Shown in pieces: positions 1 to 13,354 of a stretch of 64,000 bases of DNA. Each line of letters begins with the position of its first letter. The first letter of the stretch is position 1. The stretch is taken from assembly GCA_023053685.1 (NCBI GenBank), contig JALIGW010000001.1:65415740-65479739 (forward strand), in the 5' to 3' direction. The DNA comes from Diadophis punctatus similis (Eukaryota; Chordata; Lepidosauria; Squamata; Dipsadidae). Made by a program: the position numbers and the translations under genes. Below the pieces are notes generated by a model that was not told the origin of the DNA, made no database searches, and saw nothing but the letters and a program-made list of their open reading frames with translations.

Positions 1-1352
1 TGATTGTCCTATTTATGTTAGTGGCTATAGCCATCAAACTCATACCCTTAAAATTCTATGGTACTTAGTCAAGCCTGGATATAATTTCTGGATCAAAGAA
101 ATCCCTATAGAAGCCAAACATCTAGGGAAAACATCACTAAGACATGCGACCACCAGTTAATTAGAGCAGCTGAAAATTAAGCTCTTCTTAGGTTACTATC
201 TCTTTCAACTCTTTACCTTCTTTAAAATTATTGTCCATTCCACCATTTACAGTAGCCAACATCTATTTGAAACAGAAAAAAAATCTCAATTTGCATTCCC
301 ACTCTAGTTTGAGCACTTTCTTTGTTCTTGCTATGAAGTAGAGATAAAAGTAAAAACCTGCAAAAGTAGGCTTGATTGAAAATAAGCATCTTACCAATAA
401 TTCCTGAAACTTCTAAGTTTAAGCAGAGATCTGAGTGTTGCATTGTCACTACATATACCCTAAGCCACCACTATCATCAAATTATCTTCTAGTTTATTTA
501 AGCAACAAATACCCCCAAACATGATACAAGTTAGGGGGTTGGAGGCAGATACATTTAATTCAGATTACAGGAGTAATCCTGTCAATTAGCTTATAATGCA
601 GAACACACAAGAGCTTTAAGGTCTGAAAAAGATTTTTAACAGCTAATGGATTTATGTCCTTGTTAAGCTACAGCAGAACACAGAGTTTGTGTCTCTTGGG
701 AAATACATTATAGATGAATAGGCTCCCCTGTTGTGTTTTATATTGTGTTGAGAAATAATTTTTGCTAATATTCTTTTTTAATGACTGCTCTCTACAGGAT
801 TTTGTTTTGCTCTTGGCCCAGAGGCTGCTGTTAATAAAAGAAGGATCACCCATCTGTTTTGATTTTAAAGAGTACCAGTGAATTATCTGCTTTTAAGTCA
901 CCCGGTTCAAAAACTGAAGTGCTTTAACTTGCATCTTTACTTCCCTTTTATTTTTGAGCCATCAGGCTGAAACTGTAATATGTCATCAGACACAGACTAT
1001 GCTGCATTTTCCCAGAGGCAGAAAATTAGTACTTTTTATCTCCTGAGCTGAGAAGGCATTTGTTTTTGTGGCCAAAAGGAACCCAAGAAATTTGTTATAA
1101 ATACTTCAATCAATAAGGATTGGTGCATACTGCTCTTGCTAAAATTTGGCTCATGTATTGACATAGTGGGATTACTTTTCCCTAGCTGGGAACCTTTAGG
1201 ATGTGACTTGGACTTTAAATTCCCAGAATCCCCAAGAAAACAGGACCTTGTAAAAATGATTCGGTGTACCAGCTCATATATATTGGGAAGTTGAATAAAT
1301 GACCCTATTTGTCATTTTATTTGAAATCTGGTGCAGCATGAAAAGACGTGCC
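1..1352. other. AT-rich intergenic DNA, no gene seen
   Basis: No open frame with recognisable protein content was found and no repeat family was identified. Short open frames on the - strand (around 228-449 and 668-853) have low-complexity composition and no motif. Confidence 0.5.
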
Positions 1353-1360
1353 TTCTAGAC

Positions 1361-1490
1361 CAGCGTTTCTCAACTCAGCAATTTTAAGATGGGTGGGTTT
1401 CAGCTGTTAAAAGTCTCCAGCCAATATCACCCCAAATGCCCCTGGGAGTTTGTCCACACATCTTAAAATTGTCAAAGTTGAGAAACATTG
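1361..1490. mobile_element. Degenerate palindromic hAT-type MITE
   Basis: The ends are imperfect inverted repeats (CAGCGTTTCTCAACT and, on the other strand, a matching CAATGTTTCTCAACT). This is the same family as the copies at 11920, 40148, 46184, 49653, 50901 and 55065. The flanking 8-mers ttctagac and ttctaaag are a decayed target duplication. The centre of the palindrome has diverged. Confidence 0.6.
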
Positions 1491-1624
1491 TTCTAAAGGA
1501 AAATTCTACAGTTCAGCAAGTCTCAAACCTTGGTTAAAATGCAGCAAACAACAGAAGACAAAATGAAAGTGCATGCTTGTTAACCTTTTAACATAGCATG
1601 TCATGCAAATATAAACCCCATGTG

Positions 1625-2790
1625 ATACTTTATTTATTTATTTTATTTATTTATTTGTCAAACATGTATAGGATAGTAGTAATTTGTATAAACATAAGTA
1701 AAAAGTAACGATAAAAGAGGACAATAGGACAGTAGGACAGGGACGGTAGGCACAGTGGTGCACTTATGCACGCCCCTTACAGACCTCTTAGAAACGAGGA
1801 GAGGTCGACTGTAGACAGTCTAAGGTTAAAGTTTTTGGGGTTTGGGGAAGAAACCACAGAGTCAGGTAGTGCATTCCAGGCATTGATCACTCTGTTGCTG
1901 AAGTCGTATTTTCTGCAGTCGAGTTTGGAGCACTTTACATTTAGTTTGAATCTATTACGTGCTCGTGGATTGTTGCGGTTGAAGCTGAAGTAGTCATTAA
2001 CAGGAAGGACATTTTGGTATATGATTTTATGAACTACATTTAGATCAGATCGGAGGCGACGTAGTTGTAAATTGTCTAATCCCAGTATTTCAAGTCTGGT
2101 GGAGTAAGGTATTTTGTTGTGAGCGGAGGAGTGAAGGACTCTTCTTGTGAAATATTTCTGGACTCTCTTGATTGTATTTATGTCTGATATGCAGTGCGGG
2201 TTCCAGACAGGTGAGCTGTATTCCAGAATTGGTCTAACAAATGTTTTGTATGCTCTGGTTAGTAATGTAATGTTGCCAGAGAAGAAGCTACGCAAGATTA
2301 GATTAACAACTCTTAGTGCCTTTTTGGCAATGTTGTTACAGTGGGCTCTAGCACTTAGGTCGTTGGATATGAGTACTCCAAGGTCTTTGACAGAGTGAGG
2401 GTCATCTACAAGCTCGTTTCCTCCAAGTTTGTATTTTGTATTCTGATTTTTTTTGCCAATGTGTAAGACAGAGCATTTGTTGGTTGAGATTTGAAGTTGC
2501 CAGTTGTTTGACCATTCTGCTACATGATCAAGGTCTTTTTGAAGGGTAGCAACATTGTCGGTGGTGTTAAATAGTTTAACATCATCAGCAAAGAGAACGC
2601 AGTTGTTTATAATATGATCACAAAGATCATTTATGTAGAGTATGAAGAGTGTTGGTCCTAGAACACTGCCTTGAGGGACACCACTGTTGACAGGAACAGG
2701 ATACTGCAGTGGAATTAGGGGGGCAGAATGTGTCCATCCAATTAAGTAATTAAGATTAGTAATTCCTTTTGAACAGTTTTCTATTGAACA
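1625..2790 (-). mobile_element. 5'-truncated CR1/Rex-like LINE, reverse transcriptase C-terminal half
   Basis: On the - strand an uninterrupted frame from about 2742 to 1777 encodes the C-terminal half of a non-LTR reverse transcriptase. It contains GVPQGSVLGP, then LYINDL, the catalytic FADD box (near 2590) and the thumb-side FVRPILEYSSPVWNPH stretch. The low-coordinate end (1625-1660) is a TTTA-rich simple tail, as expected for the 3' end of a - strand LINE. The 5' half of the element is absent. The frame has no stop over about 320 codons, so this copy is fairly young. The clade (CR1, L3 or Rex1) is inferred from motif style only. A 3' fragment of the same family lies at 25480-25790. Confidence 0.8.
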
Positions 2791-3839
2791 ATTGTGTTTG
2801 CCTAACCTGAAATTATGTGGTAGAACACACCTGTATAAATGTAATTATAAAACCACAGTATACCTACTTTAATATTGCGTAGGAAGTACACTGATGATAA
2901 CAAACTTTATTTTAAGAAGGTGGTGGGTGTTAGGTACTTACCAGCATAATACAAGTGATTCATTTACCTTTCAAAACAGTCCAGGAAAAATTCTACAGCC
3001 ATTTCTGATTGACCTTGGTGTTCTGCAACTTGTATTTGGAAACAACAGAATAACTGTTTTCACAATGAGGAAACAATTAATGGCTCCTTTTACTCTTCTG
3101 CCAAAAGCAGTTATACCAGTTTAACATCTGGTATTTTGTTGGAAAAGGACGGTTTATCTTTGAAGTAAGAAACCCTTTTTGCACAGCTAAAGGTGGGTGA
3201 ACCTTGCTTGCTTCATTTTTCAGATTTTTAACCAACTGGTGAAAGGTTATATTAAAACCACATAATTCTAAATGTCTAAGATCCTGCCTGCAAGAAAATC
3301 TGGAAATGGAGCAAGAGTTACAACAAAGATCTAGGACTTTGCTAGAAGCAGATTGCCGGGATAAGAGCTGAGCCTTCAGAAGTAAAATGCACTCTTCCAA
3401 CTTGGCAGCTTTGAAAAGTTTGGGGATTGCAACATCTAATCAATAGGACTATAGTACCGTAACTAGAAAATATGGATATGGATTCAAAATATGGATGTTG
3501 TAATGTATTTGAAGAATGTCACTTTAGGCAAGGAAATCAAACATCTGAAGCAATTCCTTGGCTCAATTATTTTGTGTGGATGAATGCAGACCACTTAAAG
3601 AGCTACTAATGGGAAATTCACTATGTGGCAATTCTTATATCAGTTGCATGTGTGAGGGGCTCGTGAGGTAATCATGTTTTCTGTCCTCCATTGGCATTCA
3701 AATATTCTCAGTGTGATCCTTGCTTCCTCAATATATTTTGCTTTTTGTTGAAATTAGGAAAAATCAGGTATGTAGGTAGCCAAAAGTTAATGTGGGCAGT
3801 CTCATAATGGCAGAGGTTTGGGAATCTACACAACTGGTA

Positions 3840-4361
3840 CAGTGGTGGGTTCCTACCAGTGCGGTCCACTCTATAGTACCGGTAGCGGCCCGCTGGTGAC
3901 GTCACAGTATTGGTGCGGTCGGTTGCTGGTGCCTGGGTGCCGCCATTAAAAAAATTTTTTTTAATTTTTTTTTTTAATTCCTTCTGCGCATGCCCAGAAG
4001 CTGAGTTTCCGACACTGCTCATGCGCTGCCTTCCTACCCCACAGTGAGTCCAAGCAAGGGAGGATGGCTGAGGGAGCGCGTGAGACGCTGAAAGAACGGG
4101 GCGGCAGGAGCTATCTCCATTCCCCTCCCTTCAGCAGTCTGAGAAGCCACGAACGCGGGGTGATGATCGTAGGCATTTTCGTACATTTGAGGCTTCTCAA
4201 GCTGCTGAGGGGAGGGGGAATGGGCAGCAGGACCTATTCTCAGTTCCCTTCCCTTCCGCAGTCTGAGAAGCCATGCCCACCTAGTCACATGGCTGGCAAG
4301 CCACACCCACAAAATAAGCCACGCCCACAGTGGCAGTAAAAAAATTAGGAACCCACCCCTG
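3840..4361. mobile_element. hAT-type non-autonomous transposon (CAGTGGTGGGTTCC family)
   Basis: The terminal inverted repeats read CAGTGGTGGGTTCCTA on the left and TAGGAACCCACCCCTG on the right. A perfect 8-bp duplication, aactggta, flanks both ends. The 522-bp interior is GC-rich and non-coding. Confidence 0.85.
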
Positions 4362-4597
4362 AACTGGTAAGATACTATAGAAAAAATAATATTATTGGCC
4401 TTTGCTCTCTGGTTGACAAGAACAGCAAAGTTTTAAAAGGAATAAAGTGTCAAAATTCCATTTCTTTCAAAGTAACAATGCTAGTTCAGCACAAGAAGAA
4501 TGCGGCCTTTCCTCTGGCAGTGACAAAGAAGCTTGATAAAATTATTAGAAATTGAATGGGTGAAATATGTGTGAATAAATTCATAAACCTATCTATT

Positions 4598-4857
4598 TGA
4601 GCCGAGGTGGCGCAGCAGTTAGAGGTAGTACTGCAGGCCACTTTAGCTGACTGTGATCCACAGGTCAGCGGTTCAAATCTCACCGGCTCAAGGTTGACTC
4701 AGCCTTCCATCCTTCCGAGGTAGGTAAAATGAGGACCCAGATTGTTGGGGGCAATATAAATATAAATTGCTTAATGGTGTAAACCGCTTAGACTTAGAGA
4801 GTGCTTGCACTGTGAGGCGGTATATAAATCTCACTAAATAAATAAATAAATAAATAT
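4598..4857 (+). repeat. Sauria-type tRNA-derived SINE
   Basis: The tRNA-like head has A-box (tggcgcagcagttag) and B-box (ggttcaaatctc) sequences. The conserved body contains gaggacccagattgttgg. The tail ends ggcggtatataaatc plus (AAAT)n. The 3' end resembles Bov-B LINE tails, the known mobiliser of Sauria SINEs. Confidence 0.85.
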
Positions 4858-5639
4858 TAAGTCTCACAAGATGAGACTCAGAATAGTCTCATCTTGTGAA
4901 ACTCAGAAACAGTGGCTCCAGCTCTCTGAAACGAAAGTCCCTGAGAGATCCAAACCACTCCCATCTTAATTTTTTCACAAATCATTAAAAATCTGGTGAT
5001 TCTGATTGTGTTATGCTAGTTTTAGGCATTGGTTTGGGGTATTTTTTTATCTTTTTGTGTTCTGGGGTCAGTCTTCTGCATGATTGTATTCTTTTCCTTT
5101 AGTTTGTTGTTTCTTTTTCATTGTCTTTTAATTAATTTAATTTTTCTGTAAGCTGCCCAGAGTTATTTTAAAGATGAGTGATCCAGATCCATCCAAGGCT
5201 CTTGTTGGCCCCTCTTTCCAGTTTAATTTTAGATGCTATATATTTCTCTAGTACTTTATTTATAGGGATTAGTTTTTAGCTAAGCCGAGGTTTAATAAAA
5301 TTGCCTTTTAAAAGCCAGTTTTGAAACGTGAGAGATTTTCTCCTTGGTAAGAAGGCATCCTTTGCCCAGCCGTCTGTTTTTTATTTTTGTTTCTCTACAG
5401 CTCATACTTGGTATCATCACATTGGTCAACTGAGCAGGTGGCATTTTTGCCTCTTACCTTCATGGTAACCAGTCTTGTTTTTCTGAAATTGCTGAGAGGA
5501 TAAAGCCAAGGATGAGGAATAGGGAATGGGGTGCTAACTGAATGCCGAATGTCATATATAAAGGAAGCAGTATGCTCCCTCCCATATTTGGGTATACCAG
5601 GTGACTCAACAGAAAAACATTTAATCTTTCCTCTGGCTT

Positions 5640-5735
5640 AGCTGATAAGGGAGGAGAACTTGTGGCTTAGAGGGTAAAAGCACTGCCTAACAAGGCAAGT
5701 AGCCCAAGTTCAAATCCTAGAAGGGTATGGCTAGC
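5640..5735 (+). repeat. tRNA-like SINE head fragment
   Basis: The sequence from gtggcttagagggtaaaag to gttcaaatcctag has tRNA-like A and B boxes but no foldable anticodon arm of a functional tRNA. It is most likely a truncated SINE. Confidence 0.4.
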
Positions 5736-5807
5736 TAATGAGAGCTAAATAGCTTGAAATAGTTCTATACTAGTCTCCCTTTATTTATTTATCAGTTCTT
5801 TGTAAGT

Positions 5808-6087
<280 letters not shown>

Positions 6088-6925
6088 TTATAAGCATTTT
6101 TGAATACAGTGTATGAATGCAGAGTATATCAGTTACACAAAGACCAGAAGAAGAAGAAAAGATATTAACACATGAACTCATAGCTGTAACTAATAACAGT
6201 AACAGTAACAATAACTATAATATGATAACACTTTTACGATATATAATTGTAATATTATAACCAAATAGTTTAAATTGAATTTTCTTATATCTTGGCTTAT
6301 TTACACTCAGAAAGCCTTTGATAATATAAATTGGCAATTCATGCTGCAGCAACTAACATACATGGACTTCAGCTAAAAAATTATAAACATGGTAAGAGAA
6401 ATTTATACACAACAGAAAGCCAAAGTGATGGTTAATGAAGATGCAACAGAAAACTTTAACATAAAGAAAGTAGTGAGACAAGGCTGTCCACTGTCTCCAC
6501 TATTATTTATCCTCACCTTAGAAGTATTAAACAGAAAAATAAGATTGGACCCAGAGATTAATGGGATGGAAATTAAAAAGGGGAAATACAAACTACAAGC
6601 ATTTGCTGACTATTTAGTTTTTATATTAGAGGAACCATTAGAAGCGGGCCCAAAATTGATTGAGAAAATTGAGAAATATGGAGAGGTGGCAGGGATGAAA
6701 ATAAATAAGGACAAAACTAAAGTAATAGTCAAAAATCTCACCAATAAACAGAAAGGAATTGACAGGAAAAATAGGTTTGCAGATAGTGAAGAAGGTGAAA
6801 TATCTAGGCATATATTTAGCAGCAAGGTGTGTCACAATTAAAGATGATAATTATATGAAATTGATGCAACAAATCAAGTTAGATTTGGAAAGGTGGAAGA
6901 ATCTACAACTATCTATGATAGGGAG

Positions 6926-7494
6926 TATTGAATTGGAAGAAAGCTTCCTCCGAGATTCGAATTTCCCAACTGGGAGGATGTCTCGACGCTTACGCAAGAA
7001 TTTGAAGCCAGCTGCATGAAAAACAGGTTTTCTTTATTTTTTTCAGGAGAGCGGGTCCAGCAGAAGCGTGAGCCAGTGAGCTCACAGCGATATACAGTAC
7101 ATGTACAATTTTTATACTTTTCTCCTTCATAGAATTCTTTGTCTTATTGGGGTGATGGCGTGTTTCCCTTTGTGTGCTAAGTTGTTAATGGTTTTGATCC
7201 TGTCTCGTGTTTTGTTTCCCTTTTCTTTCAGATTTAATCAAGGTGGGGCTGGGTGTGTCCGGTGTCTTTTGGTGTTTTCTTAATGTTTCTATTTTTCCCT
7301 GAGCTAATTCTTTGTGTCCTTGATTAAAACTCCCTAGTAATTCCTAATGACTCTGATATTTGTATTTCTATTCTTAGTATTGTGAGCCTCTGGCTGTTTG
7401 TTATTCTAGTGATTTTAGCTTATCTTTCTCTATTTCCTGTGGCATCCTTGGTTTTCTTTCTACAACACTGCCTTGGTGGTGTTCCCTTACTACA
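6926..7494. mobile_element. 569-bp insertion in L1, possibly a solo LTR
   Basis: L1 coding sequence stops at 6925 and resumes exactly at 7495, with ggag repeated on both sides as a 4-bp duplication. The insert is non-coding, T-rich on the right and ends in CTACA. The short duplication suggests an LTR, but the left end does not start with a clean TG, so the class is unresolved. Confidence 0.45.
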
Positions 7495-7535
7495 GGAGAA
7501 TAGCTTCTGTGAAGATGAACATACTACCAAAAGTA

Positions 7536-8514
7536 CCGTATTTTTCGGAGTATAAGACGCACCTTTTTACCCTCAAAAAGAGGGTGAAAATTTGGGTGCG
7601 TCTTATACATCGAATGCAGCCCCACCCAGCCACCCCCACCCTTTGGCCTCTGCCTGCCAACAATTTACCTCTTTGCAGCAAACAGAACAGAAACAGAAGC
7701 CTTATTAGCACACTAAAAGATTACTTGCCTCCCGATCTACAGCTGACAGGCTTGCAAGCCACGTGGTAAAATGAAACTAACTACGGTGGCTGTAATGAGA
7801 CAAAATGCTGGGAGATAAACTGCTGGCAATGTTACATTGCTGAAATTGCAAGACAGTAAGCTACAGCTACTGTAGCCTAGAGGAAAGAGCTCTTGCCTCA
7901 CAGTCATGAGGTTGTGAGTTCTATCCTAGGTAGAGGCAGATTCTGTTAATATGTTATTTTGTTAAATGTTTGTAGAGTGTTCAAATTATAAGACTTATTT
8001 TTTAAAGACTGCTTTATTATTGTTCTAGACAACTTAACAAAATGAAGAAGCTTTTTAAAATAAATGCTTGCTCTGAAGAGGCCCAGTGCTATTGCATCTT
8101 CTTTTAAATAGCAGAAAGCCTTCCAGAAAGCCACATCAATTTTAAAGATCTGTAAAAGTATAATCTGATATGTCCTGTTTTAGTATTAAGTATTAGTATT
8201 AAAATAAGGCAGCTGAATTAAACCCTGACTTAGTCATGTTTGGAGTAGATCTATTTAAATAATTGGGAGGAGTTAGTGTGATTACATTTAAGAAAACTTT
8301 CTGGGATTAATATACTGCCATAATGTACATTTCTCCAATTCTTTGCTATTTCTATGGGTCATGCACAGAAATACACAGCAAACAGTGTATATCATCTGTG
8401 CTGTTTGCTGTTTGGCAAATTGCTGGGAGGCAGAGGCCTTTTTTCCTTGTTTTCCTCCCCCAAAACTAAGGTGCGTCTTATACTTCGGTGCGTCTTATAC
8501 TCCGAAAAATACGG
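7536..8514. mobile_element. TA-flanked DNA transposon (CCGTATTTTTCGGAG family), 979 bp
   Basis: The terminal inverted repeats begin CCGTATTTTTCGGAGTATAA, and the right end is the reverse complement, with a second internal copy of the subterminal motif. The host L1 codons read straight across if one TA is removed, which proves a TA target duplication (7534-7535 and 8515-8516). The interior is non-coding. A tRNA-like SINE head sits at about 7866-7935. The segment near 8007-8090 recurs in the 39085 copy. Confidence 0.85.
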
Positions 8515-8899
8515 TATTCTTCCTATTCCAAACAATACCGACAAAATTAGAGAAGAAATTTTTTGATGAATTGAACAAAATAATCTTGAAATATATATGG
8601 CAAGGGGAAAAAAGCAAGGATAAAATTAAAACTGGATGCCAAATGTTGTGCACTCCTTTAGTTGGAGGGCTTGATGGTCATCTCTCCAGGTTTTTCTACA
8701 TATTAAGATAACTGCAGCAAGGTATCATTTCAAAATTATTAAGGAGCTAAATAGTAATGGGGTAGAAATACCTTAATCAAAACCTCTGCCAGAGAGAATT
8801 TGACGATTCCACTTTCACAAAATACGTCTAAAAGATTTGAATAGGAAAATTTGCTTCCTATAGCATACCTTCCTGGAACAGCACATTGGGTCTATTTCA

Positions 8900-9820
8900 G
8901 ACAAGATGAGATTTCTGGTCATACTTTTACAATGGTATCATTACACTAAATCCACTAAGCTGATAGCTTGAGCCAGTGGCAACCCTACTGGAAGACTAGC
9001 TGGTTCTGTCCTCTTTTCAATCCTTTTTAAACATTCCTTTGCATTTTTAAGCATTCCTTTGTCCTTATAAGAATGTCAGGCAGGACCCTGCTTTTAGGGG
9101 AAGATGGCATCCAGGAGGTTCCAGCTTGTAATTTAAACCTTTTTCTTTGGAACCTTTCAAGGATTTCATTGATAATAAAGTGGAAAAGACATTTCTTTTA
9201 TTTTTCATTGTTCCAAAGAGTGATTTACTGATGTAGTGTTCTTCAGGGTGTGTGGAGAAAGTGAAGTGGTTTGCTCTTTTTAAGTCTGAGGAATTAATCT
9301 CTTTTTCTTTTCTTTCTTATGAACTGCTTCATCTTCCTAGCTTCTTATTTCTTCAGGTCATTGACCTTTTAAAACACATCTGGATAGCCAGAAGGAGCCA
9401 TTTCTAATTCCCTGTGTACTGAGAACAGATGTGCAGAGTACTAGAGAGGCAATTTATATGGACTGAATGTTTCATTGGGATAATGAAAATGTGGTAAGTT
9501 AAAGGGTTTAGAAAGGACAATTGAGACAACAGCTTTCTGGAAATTCAGAACAGGGCAATATGCATTTGGAAAGAATTTGGCTAGGGAAAAAAACCTTTAG
9601 TAAATACTGCCCTCTTGCTCCCAAAGTTGAACTGGAACCTACTCATGTTCATTTCTTATAATGAATCTGTTATTTTTAAGCATGCCATTTCCTTAAACAA
9701 ATCTCATTTGCTTCCACTAATTCTTAAAGATGTAGAAAATCAGCTAATTGTACCTGACGGGTATGTGTTTGTTTTAATCCAGAAGGAAATGAGACCAAAT
9801 GGTGTTCCTAAGTGAATATA
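8900..9820. other. Intergenic DNA, nothing recognised
   Basis: No gene, structured repeat or clear element boundary was seen. Short open frames lack protein-like content. Confidence 0.4.
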
Positions 9821-10307
9821 CTGTATTTTTTGGAGTATAAGACGCACCGGAGTATAAGACGCACCTTAGTTTTTGGGGAGGAAAATAGGGGAAAACAATC
9901 TGCCTACCAGGCATTCATCTGGCTAGCGTCCTTTGTCTGGTCAGCTTCAGCACATTATTTTATCCCCTGGTTAGGACTTAAAAAAAACCTTCTTCTGAGA
10001 GAGTAACAATGAAAGAGCCTGCAAGCCAGTAAGAGCTGGGAAGATCGTTAGCACCTGGTTAGGGCTAGAAAAAAACTTATTCGGAGCAAGTAGAGCAATG
10101 AAAAAAAATTCTGCAAAGACTTAGGGCTGGAAAAACATTCTTCAGAGAGAGTAACAATGAAAAAGCCTGCAAGGTAAGAGCTGGGAAGATCTGTTAGCAC
10201 CTAGTTAGGGCTGGGGGGAAAAGCTACATTCGAAGTATAAGACGCAGCCAAATTTTCAGCCACTTTTAGGGAGGAAAAAGGTGCGTCTTATACTCCGAAA
10301 AATACGG
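9821..10307. mobile_element. TA-flanked DNA transposon (CCGTATTTTTCGGAG family), 487 bp
   Basis: The left end is a slightly mutated ctgtattttttggagtataa, and the right end is ttatactccgaaaaatacgg. TA dinucleotides flank both. The interior differs from the copies at 7536 and 39085 and contains imperfect repeats of a segment with gggaagatc and gttagcacctggttaggg. Confidence 0.8.
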
Positions 10308-10309
10308 TA

Positions 10310-11918
10310 GTTATTTATCAGTTACTAAATTGCCATACAAACATAATTTGACAGATAAATATATGCAATTAATTCTGGGAAGAATTATATTATTATAATA
10401 TATAGTAATTATAATTCTATAATTATTAGAGCTATATTATAACTATATCCTGACATAGCCTAGCCCTCTCTTTCATATGTGGGAGAGATCTATTTTGAAC
10501 ACTCCAAAGCATAAAACATTGTTTAGTAAAGGATAAGTTATTCCACACACAACACACAAGCATACATTGTATAGGGCTGCCTAGGTACAGTCCATAGTTC
10601 TTGTTTCATTTTGCATGAAGTGTAGAATGGTCTTAAAGTTCTTCCAAAGGAGAAGATGCAACATGAAATTAGGTTCAGATGCCTACTGTTAAGTTAATGC
10701 CATCAAGGAACATTTACTACTGTTCTATGCCCAGTTTCTTCTTGCTGCAGTCATAAGATTTTTGGCAAACGGTGTATTCATGATTTGTTGCAAGCAAAGT
10801 TCATAACATAGGGGTAATCTGCACAACCATTGGAAAGTGTGCTTGGCTAACCCCGCCTAAGATCTCCTGATGTCCTGCCATGGCAGAGATGGCATAATTG
10901 CATTTTAAAAGTCCAAATGACAATCATCAAGGAGATATGCCATCATGATAAACAGAGAAGAGGCATGCAATGTACTTTATTATCTTTTTTTTTAACTTTC
11001 TCATAGTGGAATTGATATTTATTTTCGCACAAAGCTGATGGGTGGGCAAATATTTATTGCCTGAGATAATTGTGATCTGTTGATCAGGAACAGCAAACTC
11101 AGCAAGCTGAGTCTGCCAGCTTGCTCTCTTCTGTAGCATTCTGATAACCTTAAATAGTAAGAACAACCCATCTGAGCTCCATGTTGTCTAGAAGATTTCA
11201 AGAAGATTTGAACACCAAAGGCCGCCTATGAGTTTATTTAGAATGTAATTCTTAATTTAGGGAAAAATAATATCATCTAGTCAACTGGATGATGGTAACA
11301 GGAATTTGTTAATTCCAAAGGCTTTTATTTCCTGGGAATAGTATGAATATGATTAGGTATTTATTCAAACGTTCTGAATAGCTCCATTTATTAAAATACA
11401 GGGCATGTTATTGAAATGTTACTCATTTATACTATGACTGTAACCCAATGAATTGTAAAATATTAACAAAATTAAGGGAACAGTTTAAATAATCTATAGG
11501 AAGACATTTAAATTATAAATCCAATTATAATTGAGTATTTGTTGACATAGCCAGGGTAATTGTTCAGTTTCGAATTATAACTTGTGCAAACAAATCAAAC
11601 TGTATTTGATATTTTACTCCTTCAGCTCTGGCTCTGAAATGCAAAGGCTGAAGCAAAGCAAAAGTCAAATTTAATAATATATTTAACATCCCAGAGTACC
11701 CAAGAGTAATGTGCAAAAATGATTGAAAATGAAGCTAGTAGATTAGAAAGATCTGTTCCAGATTCCCACAACCAAATGCTCTACAATGAACATTCACTGG
11801 AAATGATAAAAGTTGTAATATATTCTATACTTACCCAAAGGATGCAGTTGTTTGAAGCTGATCTGCTCTTTGAACTTTACTACAGATTCAGTGCTGTAAA
11901 GTATTTAAATACTGTAGA
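10310..11918. other. AT-rich intergenic DNA, no gene seen
   Basis: No recognisable coding sequence was found. A short palindromic AT block (about 10385-10450) and scattered homopolymers are the only structure noted. Confidence 0.4.
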
Positions 11919-11919
11919 G

Positions 11920-12054
11920 CAGTGTTTCTCAACCTTGTCAGTTTGAAGATGTGTGGACTTCAACTCCTAGAATTCCACAGCCAGCAACGCTGGCTGGGGA
12001 ATTCTGGGAGTTGAAGTCCACACATCTTCAAACTGCCAAGGTTGAGAAACACTG
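11920..12054. mobile_element. Palindromic hAT-type MITE with perfect 8-bp duplication
   Basis: The 135-bp near-perfect palindrome begins CAGTGTTTCTCAACCTTG and ends with its reverse complement. Perfect duplications ctgtagag lie at 11912-11919 and 12055-12062. Both arms carry the motif GACTTCAACTCC..AATTC. Confidence 0.95.
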
Positions 12055-12165
12055 CTGTAGAGCATGTGATACCTGAAATAGAAACATTTCCCAGTTCACC
12101 CCAGTATGTGATGTTCTTAGTTTACAGATTGGTCCCATTTATTAGAGAAACTACTTCATTTACAG

Positions 12166-12299
12166 CAGGGATGTCAAACTCACATCATCACGGTGGCATC
12201 ATGTGACGTATTGAACTTTTTTCCCCTTCGCTAAACCGGGTATGGGCATGGCCAGCACGTGATGCATCCAGCCTGCGGGCCAGGAGTTTGACAGCCCTG
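12166..12299. mobile_element. hAT-type MITE (CAGGGGTGTCAAACTC family)
   Basis: The inverted ends are CAGGGATGTCAAACTC and GAGTTTGACAGCCCTG. The flanking 8-mers atttacag and acttacag match at 7 of 8 positions. The interior contains the family motif gctaaaccggg. Confidence 0.9.
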
Positions 12300-12308
12300 A
12301 CTTACAGG

Positions 12309-12557
12309 ATGAGCTGTGGTGGCGCAGTGGCTGGAATGCAGTACTGCAGGCTACTTCTGCTGATCACCAGCTGCCAGCAGTTTGGCAGTTCGATTCTCAC
12401 CGGCTCAAGGCTGACTCAGCCTTCCATCCATTCGAGGTTAATAAAATGAGAACCCAGATTGTTGGGGGCAATATGCTGACTCTGTAAATCGCTTAGAGAG
12501 AGCTGTAAAGCACTGTGAAGCAGTATATAAGTCTAAGTGCTATTGCTATTGCTATTA
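12309..12557 (+). repeat. Sauria-type tRNA-derived SINE
   Basis: The A-box region is tggcgcagtggctggaa and the B-box region is cagttcgattctc. The body contains acccagattgttgggggc, and the 3' end is tataagtctaagtgctattg with (GCTATT)n. Confidence 0.85.
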
Positions 12558-13354
12558 GTACTACTCTGTGAAAATGCAATTGCACAAGTATCTAGGTTGC
12601 CAAGCTCCAGCTATGTCAACTTGCAAATACTGAAATCTTGAAAGATTTAAATTTGAAAAAGAAAAAGGTTGTGGATGATTTATATGATGGAAGATCATCA
12701 AAACTATTAGTGTAATGGAGTCTGGGTCATTAAATAGAAGAACATTTACGCAGAGTCACTAACTGACAGCTCAATTACAATATCAAGTCTGCATATTAAA
12801 TAGTTGAAGGCATCTCAGGATACTGAGAAATAATGGTTTCTCTTTTTGCTCTAGGCATATATCTTGTTATTAAGAAGAGTATCTAATGAGTATGGTACAA
12901 AAGTATATATGGCTATTATAAATCAGATTAAGAATTATGCTTTGAAAAGAACAAAAAGATTGGAATGGGCATATTTTTTGCAAAAAAAAAAGTTACTTTT
13001 TCAGAGTAAGTCACCAGATTTGTTTTGTCCTTATTACAAATAAAGAAAAAAACACCCAGGAGATTCACACAACTTTGTTTTCCTACCAGTGTCTCCCAAT
13101 GTACTGGGGACAATATGCATAATATACATGCCTTTCTATCATATTATCCATTTCTTTAATACTGTACACATTAGGACAGCCACTGTGGAGGTAAATCAAT
13201 GATGAAAAGGGAACAAAGCAAGGAAGATCATTTTGAACCATTCGGGGACAGCTACTGGCTGGCCTTTATACAGAGACATAGAAGCAATCCCAGTGAAAAT
13301 AAGAGGGAAATCAGTGACATTTTAGGCTTAAAAAAATAGAATTTTACAAGCTAT

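Larger units (their letters stand above)
6295..8900 (+). mobile_element. L1-type LINE fragment interrupted by two later insertions
   Basis: Three collinear blocks encode L1 reverse transcriptase. 6295-6925 has VRQGCPLSPLLF and the active-site region, then a frameshift near 6760. 7495-7535 encodes RIASVKMNILPK. 8515-8690 continues with FFLFQTIPTKLEKKFF. The catalytic box reads FADY instead of FADD, so the enzyme would be dead even without the frameshift. The gaps are a 569-bp insertion (6926-7494) and a TA-flanked DNA transposon (7536-8514). The 3' end is degraded and its exact limit is uncertain. Confidence 0.85.

Noticed and set aside
3077..3400. 107-codon - strand frame
   Set aside because: No recognised domain, no splice context and no support as part of an element; likely chance.
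4598..4690. Possible tRNA gene from A and B boxes
   Set aside because: The sequence does not fold into a full cloverleaf with anticodon arm and continues into the SINE body; the same holds at 12309, 20571, 38220, 41072, 48596 and 49457.
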